This document shows, piece after piece, positions 1 to 11,878 of a DNA stretch of 64,000 nucleotides. Position 1 is the stretch's first letter. Each line of letters begins with the position of its first letter. Made by a program: the position numbers and the translations under genes. This stretch comes from Dipteris shenzhenensis (Eukaryota; Polypodiophyta; Polypodiopsida; Gleicheniales), in NCBI GenBank assembly GCA_047967505.1, contig CM106538.1; one strand, written 5' to 3'. The notes below the pieces were generated by a model. The model was not told the DNA's origin. It did not search any database and saw only the letters and a list, made by a program, of their open reading frames with translations.

Positions 1-133
1 CTTGTGCTCGTCCATCTTCTTCCTCATATCCTCGGTTTCCTATTCCTTCCTCCATCTCCTACTGAATCCTCCGTCCACTTGCAACCTCATGGGCATGGCA
101 CTAACACCATTTCTTATAGTAGCTATGCATTCA
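1..133. other. Flank split by Copia-1
   Basis: This is the left flank of the Copia-1 insertion. Its continuation resumes at 14510 after the target-site duplication. Read on the minus strand, both sides give short open stretches, but I recognise no family and assign no gene. Confidence 0.4.
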
Positions 134-138
134 TAACA
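134..138 (+). repeat. TSD of Copia-1 (left), TAACA
   Basis: The 5-bp direct repeat TAACA lies immediately before the 5' LTR and again at 14505-14509 immediately after the 3' LTR. Five base pairs is the usual target-site duplication size for copia integration. Confidence 0.92.
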
Positions 139-395
139 TGTTGAGAGTTCACGCTCAACATCATGTGATCATGTGTGCATAGCACCATCACGTGATCATA
201 TGTGCATAGCACTAACCTTATAGAGTGCTATAAAGGAAAGGGTTAGATCCCCTAACCCTAACCCTAAAAGGGTTTGTATATATTCTATTTTTTCAACTAA
301 TTCTAGTGTACAGTTAGTCATTTGTGGTGTGCTCTCTAGCTGTGCCCTCTCTCCTCATCTCCACTCTTCTCCTCTCCCCTCTTCATATATTGTCA
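139..395 (+). repeat. 5' LTR of Copia-1
   Basis: The LTR is 257 bp, begins TG and ends CA. The first 22 bp form an inverted repeat (TGTTGAG...CTCAACA). A TATA-like TATAAA lies at 229-234, followed by a run of CCCTAA telomere-like hexamers near 250-275. The only difference I see from the 3' LTR is in the last dozen bases (TATAT versus TATTT). Confidence 0.93.
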
Positions 396-407
396 TGGTA
401 TCAGAGC
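396..407 (+). other. Primer-binding site (initiator tRNA-Met type)
   Basis: TGGTATCAGAGC directly follows the LTR. This is the plant copia primer-binding sequence complementary to the 3' end of initiator tRNA-Met, where minus-strand cDNA synthesis starts. Confidence 0.93.
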
Positions 408-2012
408 TCCCTTGCCTTCCATTGAGGCATTGCAATTCTTGAGAGTGCGAGAGAGATTGTGAGATAGAGAGTTCTTTGATTGAAAGCGAGAGAGAGTTTT
501 ACATTCATTGCTTGAGTTCTTTGTGAGGACTTCCATTGTGATTGAGAGAGAAAGTTTCCGTCCATTATTCTTCGTTTGAGAGAGAGAAGTTGAAGGAAAA
601 AGAGAGTGCACTCCTCAACAGAGCTCCAATCGGCCTCTCCAACGGAAACGACGACGGAATCTTCAAGATTTCGTTGGCATCTCAACAGATTCTGTGAGCT
701 TCTCCAAGCGACATGTGGCAAGATAAGATAGCACGTAGGCTAGGTCTCCAGTGTGCCACGTGGCAACCTTATCTCCAAGTGCCACATCATCTGCCATGTC
801 AGCACCGGTAGCCATGTCATCTGGCCATGTCACCAATGCCACATCATCAGGCCATGTCATCATCGACTGCCACGTCATCAGTGACACATCATCAACCACG
901 TCACCTGCCATATCATCAATGACACATCATCAACCACGTCACTTGCCACATCATCAGTGACACGTCATCAGCCACATCACTTGCCACATCATCAGTGACA
1001 CGTCATCAACCACATCACTTGCCATGTCATCAATGACATGTCACCTCTGCCACATCAGCAGTGCCACCTCAGCACTGTCCCCTGCAGGCACACTCCCTTA
1101 CCAGGCACACTGTTCACACACTGCATGTGCACACTCCTGCCACCTCAGCACAGAGCTTCATTGGCACACCTCTTGCTAAGCACAGTGCCACATCATCACT
1201 GCATGTGACTCACAGTGACACATCATCATTGAGCACCATTTGCACTCCTTTTGCCCCTCCACCTAGATCAAGTCGTATCTCTTGATCCAGGAAGAATTTG
1301 AGGGTGCTCCAAAAAGAAAAGTTGCTCGTTTTTTCGTGCTCTACGCGCTCGTCACATCACGTGCACATTTTAGCGCAAGTTACACTCACATTTGAGCCTC
1401 GCCGACAAAACCACTTCCTTCACGCACATTTGCCTCTACATCGACGCATCTGACCCAGCACTTAAAAAGAACAAAAGAAAAGGAATTATTTGCTGCTCTT
1501 TCGTCGATTGATGGTTGGTTTAGATCTAGATCAGAGTAGACTAGATCACCATAGAGGGGACGCTTTGAATTTCCCCAAGTTGCCAATCTAAGCCATGCCC
1601 AAAATTCCCGACTAGTACCTACTCAGAGTCAGTCCATACGCTCACATCCGATTTCACATCATTACATTACCTGAAACCTTACGTTCATCAGTTCAGTGAG
1701 CAGACTTCAGAGTTCAGAGGCATTGCAGATTGATTCAGTGGGCAGATAGCACTTGATTTCACACACACACATGCCACCATTGTAAAGCCTATTCGGCTAT
1801 CTCACGGCATTGTGCACATCAGTTTTAGCCTTGTAAAGCCTCTTGGCTATTCCCGGCATCATTGCCACAAGCCTTGTAACACAGATCAGATTTTATATAC
1901 TGTAGTTCTATCTTCACCGACGGTACAGATATTTCACTTGGCATCTTCAGTGTATTTGCAGTTGATTCATACAGAGTTTTTCAGGACACTTTCTGAGTAC
2001 ATTGTTTGCACC
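408..2012 (+). other. Copia-1 leader with CACATCATCAGTGACACGTC-type array
   Basis: This is a 1.6-kb untranslated leader between primer site and gag. From about 740 to 1060 it contains a degenerate array of units like CCACATCATCAGTGACACG. The corresponding stretch of Copia-2 (about 26380-26700, reverse orientation) has the same kind of array, so the array belongs to the family. Open stretches here are repeat artefacts. Confidence 0.7.
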
Positions 2013-2615
2013 ATGTCGACTAGCAACCTCAATCTGGAGGCATCTGCTAAGTTAGACAACTCCAATTATGGTACATGGAAATACCGAATGGAGACCATTC
2101 TTGTGCTTCAGGACAAATGGGAGTATGTTGATGGATCTATACCTAGACCATTGGCCGATCCAGCCACCAGCAGCTCTACTCCATCTGTTGTCACAGCACC
2201 AGCAACGGAATCTACATTGGGATCTACATCTACACAAACAGTTTCCGCACCAGTAGCAGATCCTGCCATTGCCCGAGCTCAAGCAGAATGGGATAAGAAA
2301 GACAAGTATGCCTATCACCTGATCAAGCAGAATGTGCAAGATGTCATGCTAGGACAGCTCAACACAGTCAAGACATCAAAAGAAGCATGGGATATGTTCG
2401 CAGCTCTCTACGAGTCCAAGAACACATCTAGGATTCTCACCCTGAGAAACCAGATCAACCAGAGTTTCCACAATAGCAGTGAAACCGGTCATGCTTATGT
2501 ACTCCGCATCAAAGACTACAACAATCAACTTGCAGCAGCAGGAGAGACTATGAATCCCGCAGAAATGGTTCAAGTAATCCTAAATGGACTAGGAGTCGCA
2601 TATTTGGTTGCATAG
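2013..2615 (+). pseudogene. Copia-1 gag, truncated
   Basis: The gag polyprotein forms the retrotransposon capsid-like particle and binds RNA. The start is ATG 2013, where the protein begins MSTSNLNLEASAKLDNSN; Copia-2 gag begins almost identically. A UBN2-type gag domain is visible (KEAWDMFAALYESKN, then a conserved LNGLG). The frame is intact to LNGLG near 2595 and then jumps directly into the end of integrase (GCIAYAHIHDD in another frame). The C-terminal third of gag with its zinc knuckle, all of protease and most of integrase are absent. About 1.7 kb is missing relative to Copia-2. Confidence 0.85.
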
Positions 2616-4430
2616 CATATGCCCACATACATGATGATCATCGCAGAAAATTGGATGCCAAGTCACGCAAATGCATCATGGTTGGCTAAAGTGAAGAAAG
2701 CAAAGCATACAAATTGTATGATCCCATCAACCGCAAAGTCATTATCTCCAGAGATGTAATCTTTGATGAGGAATCAGAATGGAAAACCTCACCTACACAG
2801 GAGATAGAAGCATCGACTTCATAGTCATCTACAGAACAGGTTAATGAAGAAGAGCAAGAATTGCCAGCAACACCCCAAGCAACGCCACAGCAACTCAGAC
2901 GGTCTACTAGGGAAAGCAGACCACCAGCCAGATTGACATATGCTCAGAAAGGCAAAGCAATTCAGGTGGAAACCACCAACTATGCTCTTATGACTACCAT
3001 CATGCCTACAGAAGAGCCAGTGTACTTCGAAGACGCAGTAGATAAGCCAGAATGGCAAACTGCTATGAATGAAGAAATGGATGCTTTGTATAAAAATAAC
3101 ACTTGGGAATTATGCGACCTTCCACCAGGAAAGAAGGCCATAGCCAACAAATGGGTATACAAAGTGAAGTACAATCCAGATGGCAGTATTCAGAGATATA
3201 AAGCCAGATTAGTTGCAAAAGGATTTGCACAACAATATGGTCAAGACTATGATGAGACTTATGCTCCAGTAGCAAAGATGGATTCCATACGGTTCTTGAT
3301 ATCACTAGCGACACTCAGCAAATGGAATGTGTATCAGCTTGATGTCAAGAATGCATTTCTCAATGGTTATCTAGACGAGGAAGTCTACATGCAACAACCC
3401 GCAGGTTATGTTGAACCAGGAAAGGAGAACAAGGTTTGCCATCTCAAGAAAAGTCTCTATGGCTTAAAGCAAGCACCCAGAAGTTGGTACAGCAGAATTG
3501 ACAAGCAGAATTGACAAGTATTTTGCTGATCTGGGATACATGAAGTCCAATGCAGATCATACTCTCTACTACAAAGTTCAAGGGGAAGATATTACTATTG
3601 CACTTTTGTACATAGATGATCTGATTGTGACAGGAAGCAAGGATAGCTTCATCAGAAAATTAAAACAAGACTTATCTGCAGAGTTCGACATGAAAGATCT
3701 TGGACTTATGCACTATTGTCTTGGAATTGAGTTCCGGAGAGATTCAGATAGCACATTCATGAGTCAGCTCAAATATGTTGACAGTCTCCTGAAGAAGTTT
3801 CATATGGCAGATTGCAAGATTGCAGCCACTCCCATGGAACAGAGTTTGAAACTTACTAAAGATTCAGAAAAGCCTACAGTCAATGACAGATACTACAGGC
3901 AGCTCATTGGATCTCTTATATATCTGACAATCACACGGCCAGATATTTGTTATGCAGTAAGCTCACTAGCACAGTTTATGGCAAATCCAAAACAGTCTCA
4001 CTGGAATGCAGCCAAAAGAGTATTGAGATACATCAGAGGTACAAGACAGTTTGGGATAGAATACAGAGGAAGTCATCCACGGTTGCATGGATACTATGAC
4101 AGTGACTATGCTGGAGATCATGAGACCAGGAGATCGACACAGGGATATGCATTTTTCCTTGGTCAAGGTGCTATATCATGGTTGTTAAACAAATAGCCAA
4201 CTTTTTCTTTGTCTTCGACTGAAGCAGAATATAGAGCACTCACTACAGGTGCATGTGAGGCTATATGGCTCAGAAGACTATTGTCAGAAACAGATTACTT
4301 TGATGAGTCAAAGCCAACAACAATATATCGTGATAATCAATCGGCTCAAGCACTGGCCAAAAATCCAGTATATCACTCCAAGACAAAGCACATTGATGTC
4401 AGAGAGCACTTCATCAGAGAAAGAGTGTTA
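2616..4430 (+). pseudogene. Copia-1 integrase end, reverse transcriptase and RNase H
   Basis: Reverse transcriptase and RNase H copy element RNA into cDNA. In order: an integrase C-terminal remnant (FGCIAYAHIHDD); the reverse transcriptase region with KWVYKVKYNPDGS, KARLVAKGFAQ and DVKNAFLNG; the catalytic YIDD box at 3609-3620; and RNase H with DSDYAGD, STEAEY and DNQSAQALAKNP. Breaks: stops near 2687 and 2822, a short duplication with frameshift near 3500 (AGAATTGACAAGC repeated) and an in-frame TAG near 4194. The frame is then cut at 4431 by CACTA-1; the last about 50 codons lie at 14010-14159. Confidence 0.9.
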
Positions 4431-4433
4431 CCT
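4431..4433 (+). repeat. TSD of CACTA-1 (left), CCT
   Basis: CCT precedes the CACTA terminus and is repeated at 14010-14012. Three base pairs is the CACTA superfamily TSD. With one CCT removed, the RNase H frame reads straight across the site, which confirms the boundaries. Confidence 0.92.
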
Positions 4434-4529
4434 CACTACTACACACGCATCCTATTGCGACGTTTACGTACCGACGATTAGCGCCCGCTTAGCGTTAATC
4501 GTCGGTATAAAAATCGGGTGTCGTAAATC

Positions 4530-4672
4530 GTCGCTATATAGCGACTTTTAATAAGCGTCGCTATATAGCGACGTTAGTAATGGTCGCTATATAGCGACTT
4601 TGAAAGGTCGCTATATAGCGACTTTAGTAAAAGTCGCTATATAGCGACTTTTAAAGGTCGCTATATAGCGAC
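4530..4672. repeat. CACTA-1 left subterminal palindromes, six copies
   Basis: There are six copies of GTCGCTATATAGCGAC, a perfect 16-bp palindrome, spaced by 8-12 bp. Subterminal repeats of this sort bind the TnpA-type protein in maize Spm; binding here is inferred by analogy. Confidence 0.9.
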
Positions 4673-4679
4673 ACTGAGA

Positions 4680-4870
4680 CTATATTATAGCGACGTTTTA
4701 CAGAGAGGTTTTTTTTTTTTTTTTTAGCCTTAAAATTTATTTTCTTCCAATGACAAAATTTTTTAAATTTTCATACATGTTTGAGCTCATAGAGAAATAA
4801 AAAATGAGAGCATGTACATCAAGCCTTTGAAGCTCATATATTCATGTCCAAGTTGGAGATGAGAAAAATC
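4680..4870. other. CACTA-1 left spacer
   Basis: AT-rich spacer with a T17 run near 4709, between the subterminal palindromes and the TNP2 remnant. No gene is seen. Confidence 0.4.
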
Positions 4871-4873
4871 AAA

Positions 4874-5795
4874 TTAAATAAGAGCATTTACATCAACTGT
4901 GTCATCTTGAGCCAAGTCTAAGGCGCCAAGCAAGTCTATCTCCAACTCTATACCGAGTTGATCTCCTATATCATCATCGTACTCTAGCATCGTACGTTCA
5001 CCTAAAAGTATTTGATCATCTTCTTCAATTAAGCTTAAGTGTGGTGATCGATCTTGACGATTGTTGTCTTCCTCGTCAATATCGTGATCTCCATCCTCCT
5101 CCCGTGCGATGTCATTATGCGCATCTTCCTCTTGCCTCATATGGTGATCTACATCTTCTTCGCTAGATTCATCAATTGGATCCGGATTTGGTAGTGGCAT
5201 CTCCATATCCACATCTCGATCTTCAAAAATCTGCTTACTTCGTGGTGCAACTTGGATCACGTACCACCATCTTGGATCAGAACGATCCGGATGAAAAACC
5301 ACCTATATTGAAGATGAAAAATCACGTGCCAAATGTCGTCAATTATATATATATCAATGGACTTAAAAAACGAAAGCTTCGACTAATTAAATCATTAGTA
5401 TGCACCTGCTCGGGAAGAACAAAAGTATCACTTTCATCGGTCCAATGTTTGGTGGAGTCTATTGCAAAGAGACCGCTACCATCTTTTCTCACAGTTGCAT
5501 GGGGACCGTTGTAAGTAGTTCTAAACCATTTTACATCAAGAATGAAAATAGTAAATCGTCTGAAATCAATTTCATAGATGTCGCGTATGGTTCCACAATA
5601 ATCCAACTGTGAGGAGAGAAGATTGGTATCCGAAGCACTTGCTCGGCTATCTTGTGTGAAGTTAGCCATGACTCCACAATCATACGTGACTCTCTTTGAA
5701 TCGATGCGTTCTATGCGAAAATGTCGTCCATATGACCATAATGCACTGTACTTTTTGTACTGTAAAAGAGCATCATTAAAACAATGAAGATGCAC
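4874..5795 (-). pseudogene. CACTA-1 TNP2 transposase, C-terminal DUF4216 remnant
   Basis: TNP2 (TnpD-type) is the DDE-class transposase of CACTA elements. The C-terminal DUF4216 region is recognisable: GRHFRIERID, then DYCGTIRDIYEIDFRRF, a LDVKWF motif and DTFVLPEQ in 5795-5406. After a probable intron (5405-5304) a second exon carries PRWWYVIQVAPRSKQ and an acidic tail (5303-4874). CACTA-2 has the same intron at the same place (34062-34148), which supports the model. The catalytic core and DUF4218 region are missing between here and the N-terminal piece at 6380-6592. Confidence 0.8.
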
Positions 5796-6379
5796 CTATT
5801 TTATAGCATATATTGCCACAAATAATTACTTAATTACATCAAGAGATAAGAAACTTACATGCACCATACATCCAGATCTTCATCTCTTGATGCGGGCATG
5901 GTATTTGGTGCAGGCAACATCTTTTGGAGCAACCTATGACAAAGACACTATCCAAATGATGATTCTCAAAACAAACAATATCCAAATAATGAGTCAATCA
6001 AATTAATGCAAGGGCTAACCTCATTAAGGCCGAGACACTTGTATCTGACCATCCATGCTGTACTTGTAGATTCAAGATTGAGAGACAAGCACGTAGTTTA
6101 GACATCCTGGCACCCTCGTACAATTGTGTTGATTGCAACTCTCACATTTTCACCTCAGACTCTGACATCACGTGTACGTGGGATGTAGTGCCCCTAAAAA
6201 TGGAATCCATCATGTCGACCATACCCTCGTCGTCATCTGGGAGACTATAGTCTTGTTGAAAGTGAGAAGGTATATGTGTACCCTCGTCACCCTCGTCATC
6301 CTGTCATAAGCTCATTCGTGTAAATAGAAGATCTTCTAATTCCGGGTATACAATAAGATTGCGAACTTAAATAGCTTTG
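5796..6379 (-). pseudogene. Decayed interior of CACTA-1 TNP2
   Basis: This stretch joins the N-terminal and C-terminal TNP2 pieces. Short acidic segments typical of TNP2 N-termini can be read on minus near 6200-6300 (for example HIPSHFQQDYSLPDDDEGM). No DDE catalytic region is present, so the core has been lost. Confidence 0.5.
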
Positions 6380-6592
6380 ACTTACCGATGATCCATCAAC
6401 ATGTGCAACACCAACGGGGGGTACTGGTTCCGGCTCCTCCCCATACATCCGCAAGTGGCGCATGATAATACGACGTTGATGTCGTACTTCTCACTTGCAA
6501 TGAGTGCAATGACAATATAACCTCTCCGTAAGCCACTTCATGCTCCCGGGCGTTGGCGCATCATCGGATGAGCTTCCACTCGTCCCTTCCAT
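6380..6592 (-). pseudogene. CACTA-1 TNP2, N-terminal piece
   Basis: From ATG 6592 on minus the protein begins MEGTSGSSSDDAPTPGS and continues with WLTERLYCHCTHCK, a cysteine cluster, then an in-frame stop and RRIIMRHLRMYGEEPEP. Plant TNP2 proteins typically open with such a cysteine-bearing domain. The gene runs divergently from the tnpA-like gene. Confidence 0.6.
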
Positions 6593-6827
6593 CTACACTT
6601 ATAAAACCAAAACATAAGCATGAAGTGGAGATGTACACAATTATGAGCATAGCATGTTTAATTTGAGCTTCTCTTGAGGCTATATAAAAAGAATGACATC
6701 GCTATATAGTAAGGATTGAAACAAAAAATCCTATATAGTAAGGCTATGTAGTAAGAGGAGATATTGACAATTATAGGCATAGCATGTTTGAGTCACAAGA
6801 GGCCTCATTAAAAAACAAACAGTAAGC

Positions 6828-6957
6828 GTCGCTATATAGCGACTCTCTGTTCCGTCGCTATATAGCGACGATTTTAATTGAAAGCGTCGCTATATAGCGA
6901 CGTTTTCAATTAAAAACGTCGCTATATAGCGACGAATAAGCGTCGCTATATAGCGAC
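6828..6957. promoter_or_regulatory. CACTA-1 central palindrome cluster, five copies
   Basis: Five copies of GTCGCTATATAGCGAC lie between the divergent TNP2 and tnpA-like genes. They match the palindromes at both ends exactly. Their position near both gene starts suggests that the end-binding protein also regulates transcription; that is inference. Confidence 0.75.
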
Positions 6958-6959
6958 GC

Positions 6960-7595
6960 TGTGGGTTAAAACCCGAAACGGCGAAACCCGCGGCGTTTTG
7001 CTCAAAGCTTTCCTAATCTCTAAACTAAGCTCTCCAAAATCTCCTCCCACCTATTTTCACTGACCTCCCATCTATTCCAAGCAACCTCCTACCCTATTTC
7101 CCACTCCTCACCCTCCTCCTACCTCTTGTGCACCCTCTCTCTCCTTTTTCCCTCTTTGGTTTCCAGAAAGAAAGTTCTTCAAAAGGTGAGTTTTTTTCAA
7201 CAATGTAGGTTGTTTGTTTGTTAGCTTTGGTTTTGTGAGTGTTTCTACTTGTATTGCTAAAGTTTTAAACTAGTTTTCATGCTTGATTAGAAAGGATTCA
7301 AACAAAAAACGAAATTTCAAGAAAGAAAGAAAGAAACTCACCTCTTCTTTCTGTATTTCTCTTCCTTCTCTTCCTTCTCTTCTCCTCAATCTCCTCCTTT
7401 CCTTGTCTCCTCAATCTTCTCTTTCCTTGTCTCCTTTCAAGAAGTTGCTTTTGTGATCTCCTCTTTCCACTAACATCTTATTTGAAAAAATGGGTTGTTT
7501 CTCTCTTTTGTAGGGCCAGTCCACTACACCGAGCGGGACATAGTCTCTCTTTTGTGGGCCCAGTCCACTACACCGAGCGGGACATACTTTTACAG
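6960..7595 (+). other. CACTA-1 tnpA-like 5' region: UTR exons and first intron
   Basis: A C/T-rich leader (7030-7160) is followed by a consensus donor at 7186 (AAAAG|GTGAGT). Acceptor-like TTTTGTAG sites occur near 7513, and a strong donor lies at 7596 (ACAG|GTAAGT). A stretch of about 45 bp ending CCGAGCGGGACATA is tandemly duplicated at about 7490-7590. I read two small non-coding 5' exons; the second intron (7596 to about 11877) holds the minisatellite. Confidence 0.5.
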
Positions 7596-7799
7596 GTAAG
7601 TGCTTCATCTTCTTTCCATTTAAGCTTTTTGTTATTTGCATTTGCCTGCAGCTAGCGCCTTAAGCGCTAGCTGCAGTGATGGGCGTAGGAACCCTCTCTT
7701 CCCCCTTCTCTTTTTCTCATTTTCCCCCTTCTCTTTTTTCCCTCTTCTCTTATTCTCTCTTTCCCCCTCTCTCTTTTCCCTTCTCTCTTTCCTTTCCCT

Positions 7800-10700
7800 C
7801 TTATTCTCTTATGCTTATGCTTCTCTCATTCCGCATAAGCTCCTCCTCTATTTCCGCATGAGCATAAGCTCATGCTTATGCTCATTCATGAGCATGAGCT
7901 TATGCGTAAGTTTCCGCAAGAGCTTATGCAGAAATAGAGAATGAGAGAAGCATATGCTTCTCTTATTCTCTTTTTCCGCATAAGCTCCTTCTCTCATTCC
8001 GCATAAGCTCCTTCTCTATTTCCGCATGAGCATAAGCATGAGCTTATGCTTATGCTTATGCTCATTCATGAGCATGAGCTTATGCGTAAGTTTCCGCAAG
8101 AGCTTATGCGGAAATAGAGAATGAGAGAAGCATATGCTTCTCTCATTCTCTTTTTCCGCATAAGCTCCTTCTCTCATTCCGCATAAGCTCCTTCTCTATT
8201 TCCGCATGGCTCCTGCGGAAACTTCCGCATAAGCTCCTTCTCTATTTCCGCATGAGCATAAGCATGAGCTTATGCTTATGCTTATGCTTATGCTTATGCA
8301 TAAGCATAAGCATAAGCTATTGTTTTATGCTCATTCATCCGCAAGAGCTTATGCGTAAGTTTCCGCAAGAGCTTATCCGCAAGTTTCCGCAAGTGCTCCT
8401 TCTCTTTTTCCGCATAAGCTCCTCCTCTATTTCCGCATGAGCATAAGCATGAGCTTATGCTTATGCTTATGCATAAGCATAAGCATAAGCTCATGCTTAT
8501 GCTCATTCATGAGCATGAGCTTATGCGTAAGTTTCCGCAAGAGCTTATGCGGAAATAGAGAATGAGAGAAGCATATGCTTCTCTCATTCTCTTTTTCCGC
8601 ATAAGCTCCTTCTCTCATTCCGCATAAGCTCCTTCTCTATTTCCGCATGAGCATAAGCATGAGCTTATGCTTATGCTTATGCTTATGCTTATGCATAAGC
8701 ATAAGCATAAGCTCATGCTTATGCTCATTCATCCGCAAGAGCTTATGCGTAAGTTTCCGCAAGAGCTTATCCGCAAGTTTCCGCAAGTGCTCCTTCTCTT
8801 TTTCCGCATAAGCTCCTCCTCTATTTCCGCATGAGCATAAGCATGAGCTTATGCTTATGCTTATGCATAAGCATAAGCATAAGCTCATGCTTATGCTCAT
8901 TCATGAGCATGAGCTTATGCGTAAGTTTCCGCAAGAGCTTATGCGGAAATAGAGAATGAGAGAAGCATATGCTTCTCTCATTCTCTTTTTCTGCATAAGC
9001 TCCTTCTCTCATTCCGCATAAGCTCCTTCTCTATTTCCCCATGAGCATAAGCATGAGCTTATGCTTATGCTTATGCTTATGCTTATGCATAAGCATAAGC
9101 ATAAGCTCATGCTTATGCTCATTCATCCGCAAGAGCTTATGCGTAAGTTTCCGCAAGAGCTTATCCGCAAGTTTCCGCAAGTGCTCCTTCTCTTTTTCCG
9201 CATAAGCTCCTCCTCTATTTCCGCATGAGCATAAGCATGAGCTTATGCTTATGCTTATGCATAAGCATAAGCATAAGCTCATGCTTATGCTCATTCATGA
9301 GCATGAGCTTATGTGTAAGTTTCCGCAAGAGCTTATGCGGAAATAGAGAATGAGAGAAGCATATGCTTCTCTCATTCTCTTTTTCCGCATAAGCTCCTTC
9401 TCTCATTCCGCATAAGCTCCTTCTCTATTTCCGCATGAGCATAAGCATGAGCTTATGCTTACGCTTATGCTTATGCTTATGCATAAGCATAAGCATAAGC
9501 TCATGCTTATGCTCATTCATCCGCAAGAGCTTATGCGTAAGTTTCCGCAAGAGCTTATCCGCAAGTTTCCGCAAGTGCTCCTTCTCTTTTTCCGCATAAG
9601 CTCCTCCACTATTTCCGCATGAGCATAAGCATGAGCTTATGCTTATGCTTATGCATAAGCATAAGCATAAGCTCATGCTTATGCTCATTCATGAGCATGA
9701 GCTTATGCGTAAGTTTCTGCAAGAGCTTATGCGGAAATAGAGAATGAGAGAAGCATAGGCTTCTCTCATTCTCTTTTTCCGCATAAGCTCCTTCTCTCAT
9801 CCCGCATAAGCTCATTCTCTATTTCCGCATGAGCATAAGCATGAGCTTATGCTTATGCTTATGCATAAGCATAAGCATAAGCTCATGCTTATGCTCATTC
9901 TTCCGCATGAGCTTATGCGTAAGTTTCCGCAAGAGCTTATACGGAAATAGAGAATGAGAGAAGCATATGCTTCTCTCATTCTCTTTTTCCGCATAAGCTC
10001 CTTCTCTCATTCCGCTTAAGCTCCTTCTCTATTTCCGCATGAGCATAAGCATGAGCTTATGCTTATGCTTATGCTTATGCATAAGCATAAGCATAAGCTC
10101 ATGCTTATGCTCATTCATCCGCAAGAGCTTATGCGTAAGTTTCCGCAAGAGCTTATCCGCAAGTTTCCGCAAGTGCTCCTTCTCTTTTTCCGCATAAGCT
10201 CCCTCTCTTTTTCCGCATGAGCATAAGCATGAGCTTATGCTTATGCTTATGCTTAAGCATAAGCATAAGCTCATGCTTATGCTCATTCTTCCGCATGAGC
10301 TTATGCGTAAGTTTCCGCAAGAGCTTATGCGGAAATAGAGAATGAGAGAAGCATATGCTTCTCTCATTCTCTTTTTCCGCATAAGCTCCTTCTCTCATTC
10401 CTCATAAGCTCCTTCTCTATTTCCGCATGAGCATAAGCATGAGCTTATGCTTATGCTTATGCATAAGCATAAGCATAAGCTCATGCTTATGCTCATTCAT
10501 GAGCATGAGCTTATGCGTAAGTTTCCGCAAGAGCTTATCCGCAAGTTTCCGCAAGTGCTCCTTCTCTTTTTCCGCATAAGCTCCCTAAGCATAAGCTCAT
10601 GCTTATGCTCATTCATGAGCATGAGCTTATGCGTAAGTTTCCGCAAGAGCTTATCCGCAAGTTTCCGCAAGTGCTCCTTCTCTTTTTCCGCATAAGCTCC

Positions 10701-11603
10701 CTCTCTTTTTCCGCATGAGCATAAGCATGAGCTTATGCTTATGCTTATGCTTATGCATAAGCATAAGCATAAGCTCATGCTTATGCTCATTCTTCATGCT
10801 TATGCTCATTCATGTCCATGAGCTTATGCGTAAGTTTCCGCAAGAGCTTATGCGGAAATAGAGAATGAGAGAAGCATATGCTTCTCTCATTCTCTTTTTC
10901 CGCATAAGCTCCTTCTCTTATTCCGCGAAAATAGAGGAGGAGAGAAGCATAAGCTTCTCTCATTCTCTATTTCCGCATATGCTCACGCAAAAGAGAAAGA
11001 GAAAGAGCTTATGCGGAAAGAGAGAAAGAGAGATGCTTCTCTCCTTCTCTTTTTCTGCATAAGCTCCTTCTCTTTTTCCGCGAAAATAGAGGAGGAGAGA
11101 AGCATAAGCTTCTCTCATTCTCTATTTCCGCATATGCTCACGCAAAAGAGAAAGAGAAAGAGCTTATGCGGAAAGAGAGAAAGAGCTTATGCGGAAAAAG
11201 AGAATGAGATCCGCATATGCTTCTCTCATTCTCTATTTCTGCATAAGCTCCTGCGGAAACTTCCGCATAAGCTCATGCTCATGAATAAGCATAAGCTCAT
11301 GCTTATGCTCATGCGGAAATAGAGAAGGAGCTTATGCGGAATGAGAGAAGGAGCTTATGCGGAATAAGAGAAGGAGCTCATGCGGAAACTTCTCTCCTTC
11401 TCTTTTTCTGCATAAGCTCCTTCTCTTTTTCCGCATGAGCATAAGCATGCGGAAACTCATCCTTCTCATGCTTATGCTCATGCATGTGCATGAGCTTATG
11501 CTTAATTTTCCGCATAAGCTCATGCACATGCGTGAGCTTATGCGGAAATAGAGAATGAGAGAAGCATAAGCTCATTCTCTATTTCTGCATAAGCTCATTC
11601 TCT
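7800..11603. repeat. 3.8-kb minisatellite with 394-bp higher-order unit
   Basis: The array is built from hexamer-like GCATAA/TTATGC runs, CCGCAAGAGCTTATGCG modules and AGAGAATGAGAGAAGC modules. A 394-bp higher-order unit repeats with a constant period (matching landmarks at 8427, 8821, 9215, 9609) and almost no divergence; flanking copies are shortened. Many sub-blocks are palindromic. Open frames on both strands (low-complexity Met-Leu and His-Lys runs) follow from the short period and are not genes. The array lies in the inferred 5'-UTR intron of the tnpA-like gene. Confidence 0.92.
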
Positions 11604-11878
11604 ATTTCCCACTCTATTTCCCCCTTCTCTCATTTCCCCCTTCTCTCATTCTCTATTTTCCCTCATCTCTTTCCCTTTCTCTCATTCTCTATTTCCTCGT
11701 TCTCATTCTTTTCTTTCCTTTACATCTTCTTTCCCTCTTCTTTCCCTCTTTCCTTTCCCTCTTTCCTTTCCCTCTTCTTTCCTTTCCCTCTTCTTTCTTC
11801 TTGCCTATGCCTATGCCTATGAGAATGCTCATGTTTGTTTATTTGTTTTCTGTTTTCGTGTTTGTGTCTATGTTAGAC
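11604..11878 (+). other. Pyrimidine-rich tract before tnpA-like exon
   Basis: Long C/T tract (TTTCCCTCTTC repeats) leading to a T-rich stretch and a TTAG acceptor just before ATG 11879. It looks like the 3' end of the satellite-bearing intron. Confidence 0.55.

Noticed and set aside
8252-11575. Many open frames on both strands with Met-Leu, His-Lys and Ile-Ser runs
   Set aside because: They mirror the hexamer satellite, occur in several frames and both strands with the same period, and have no recognisable domain.
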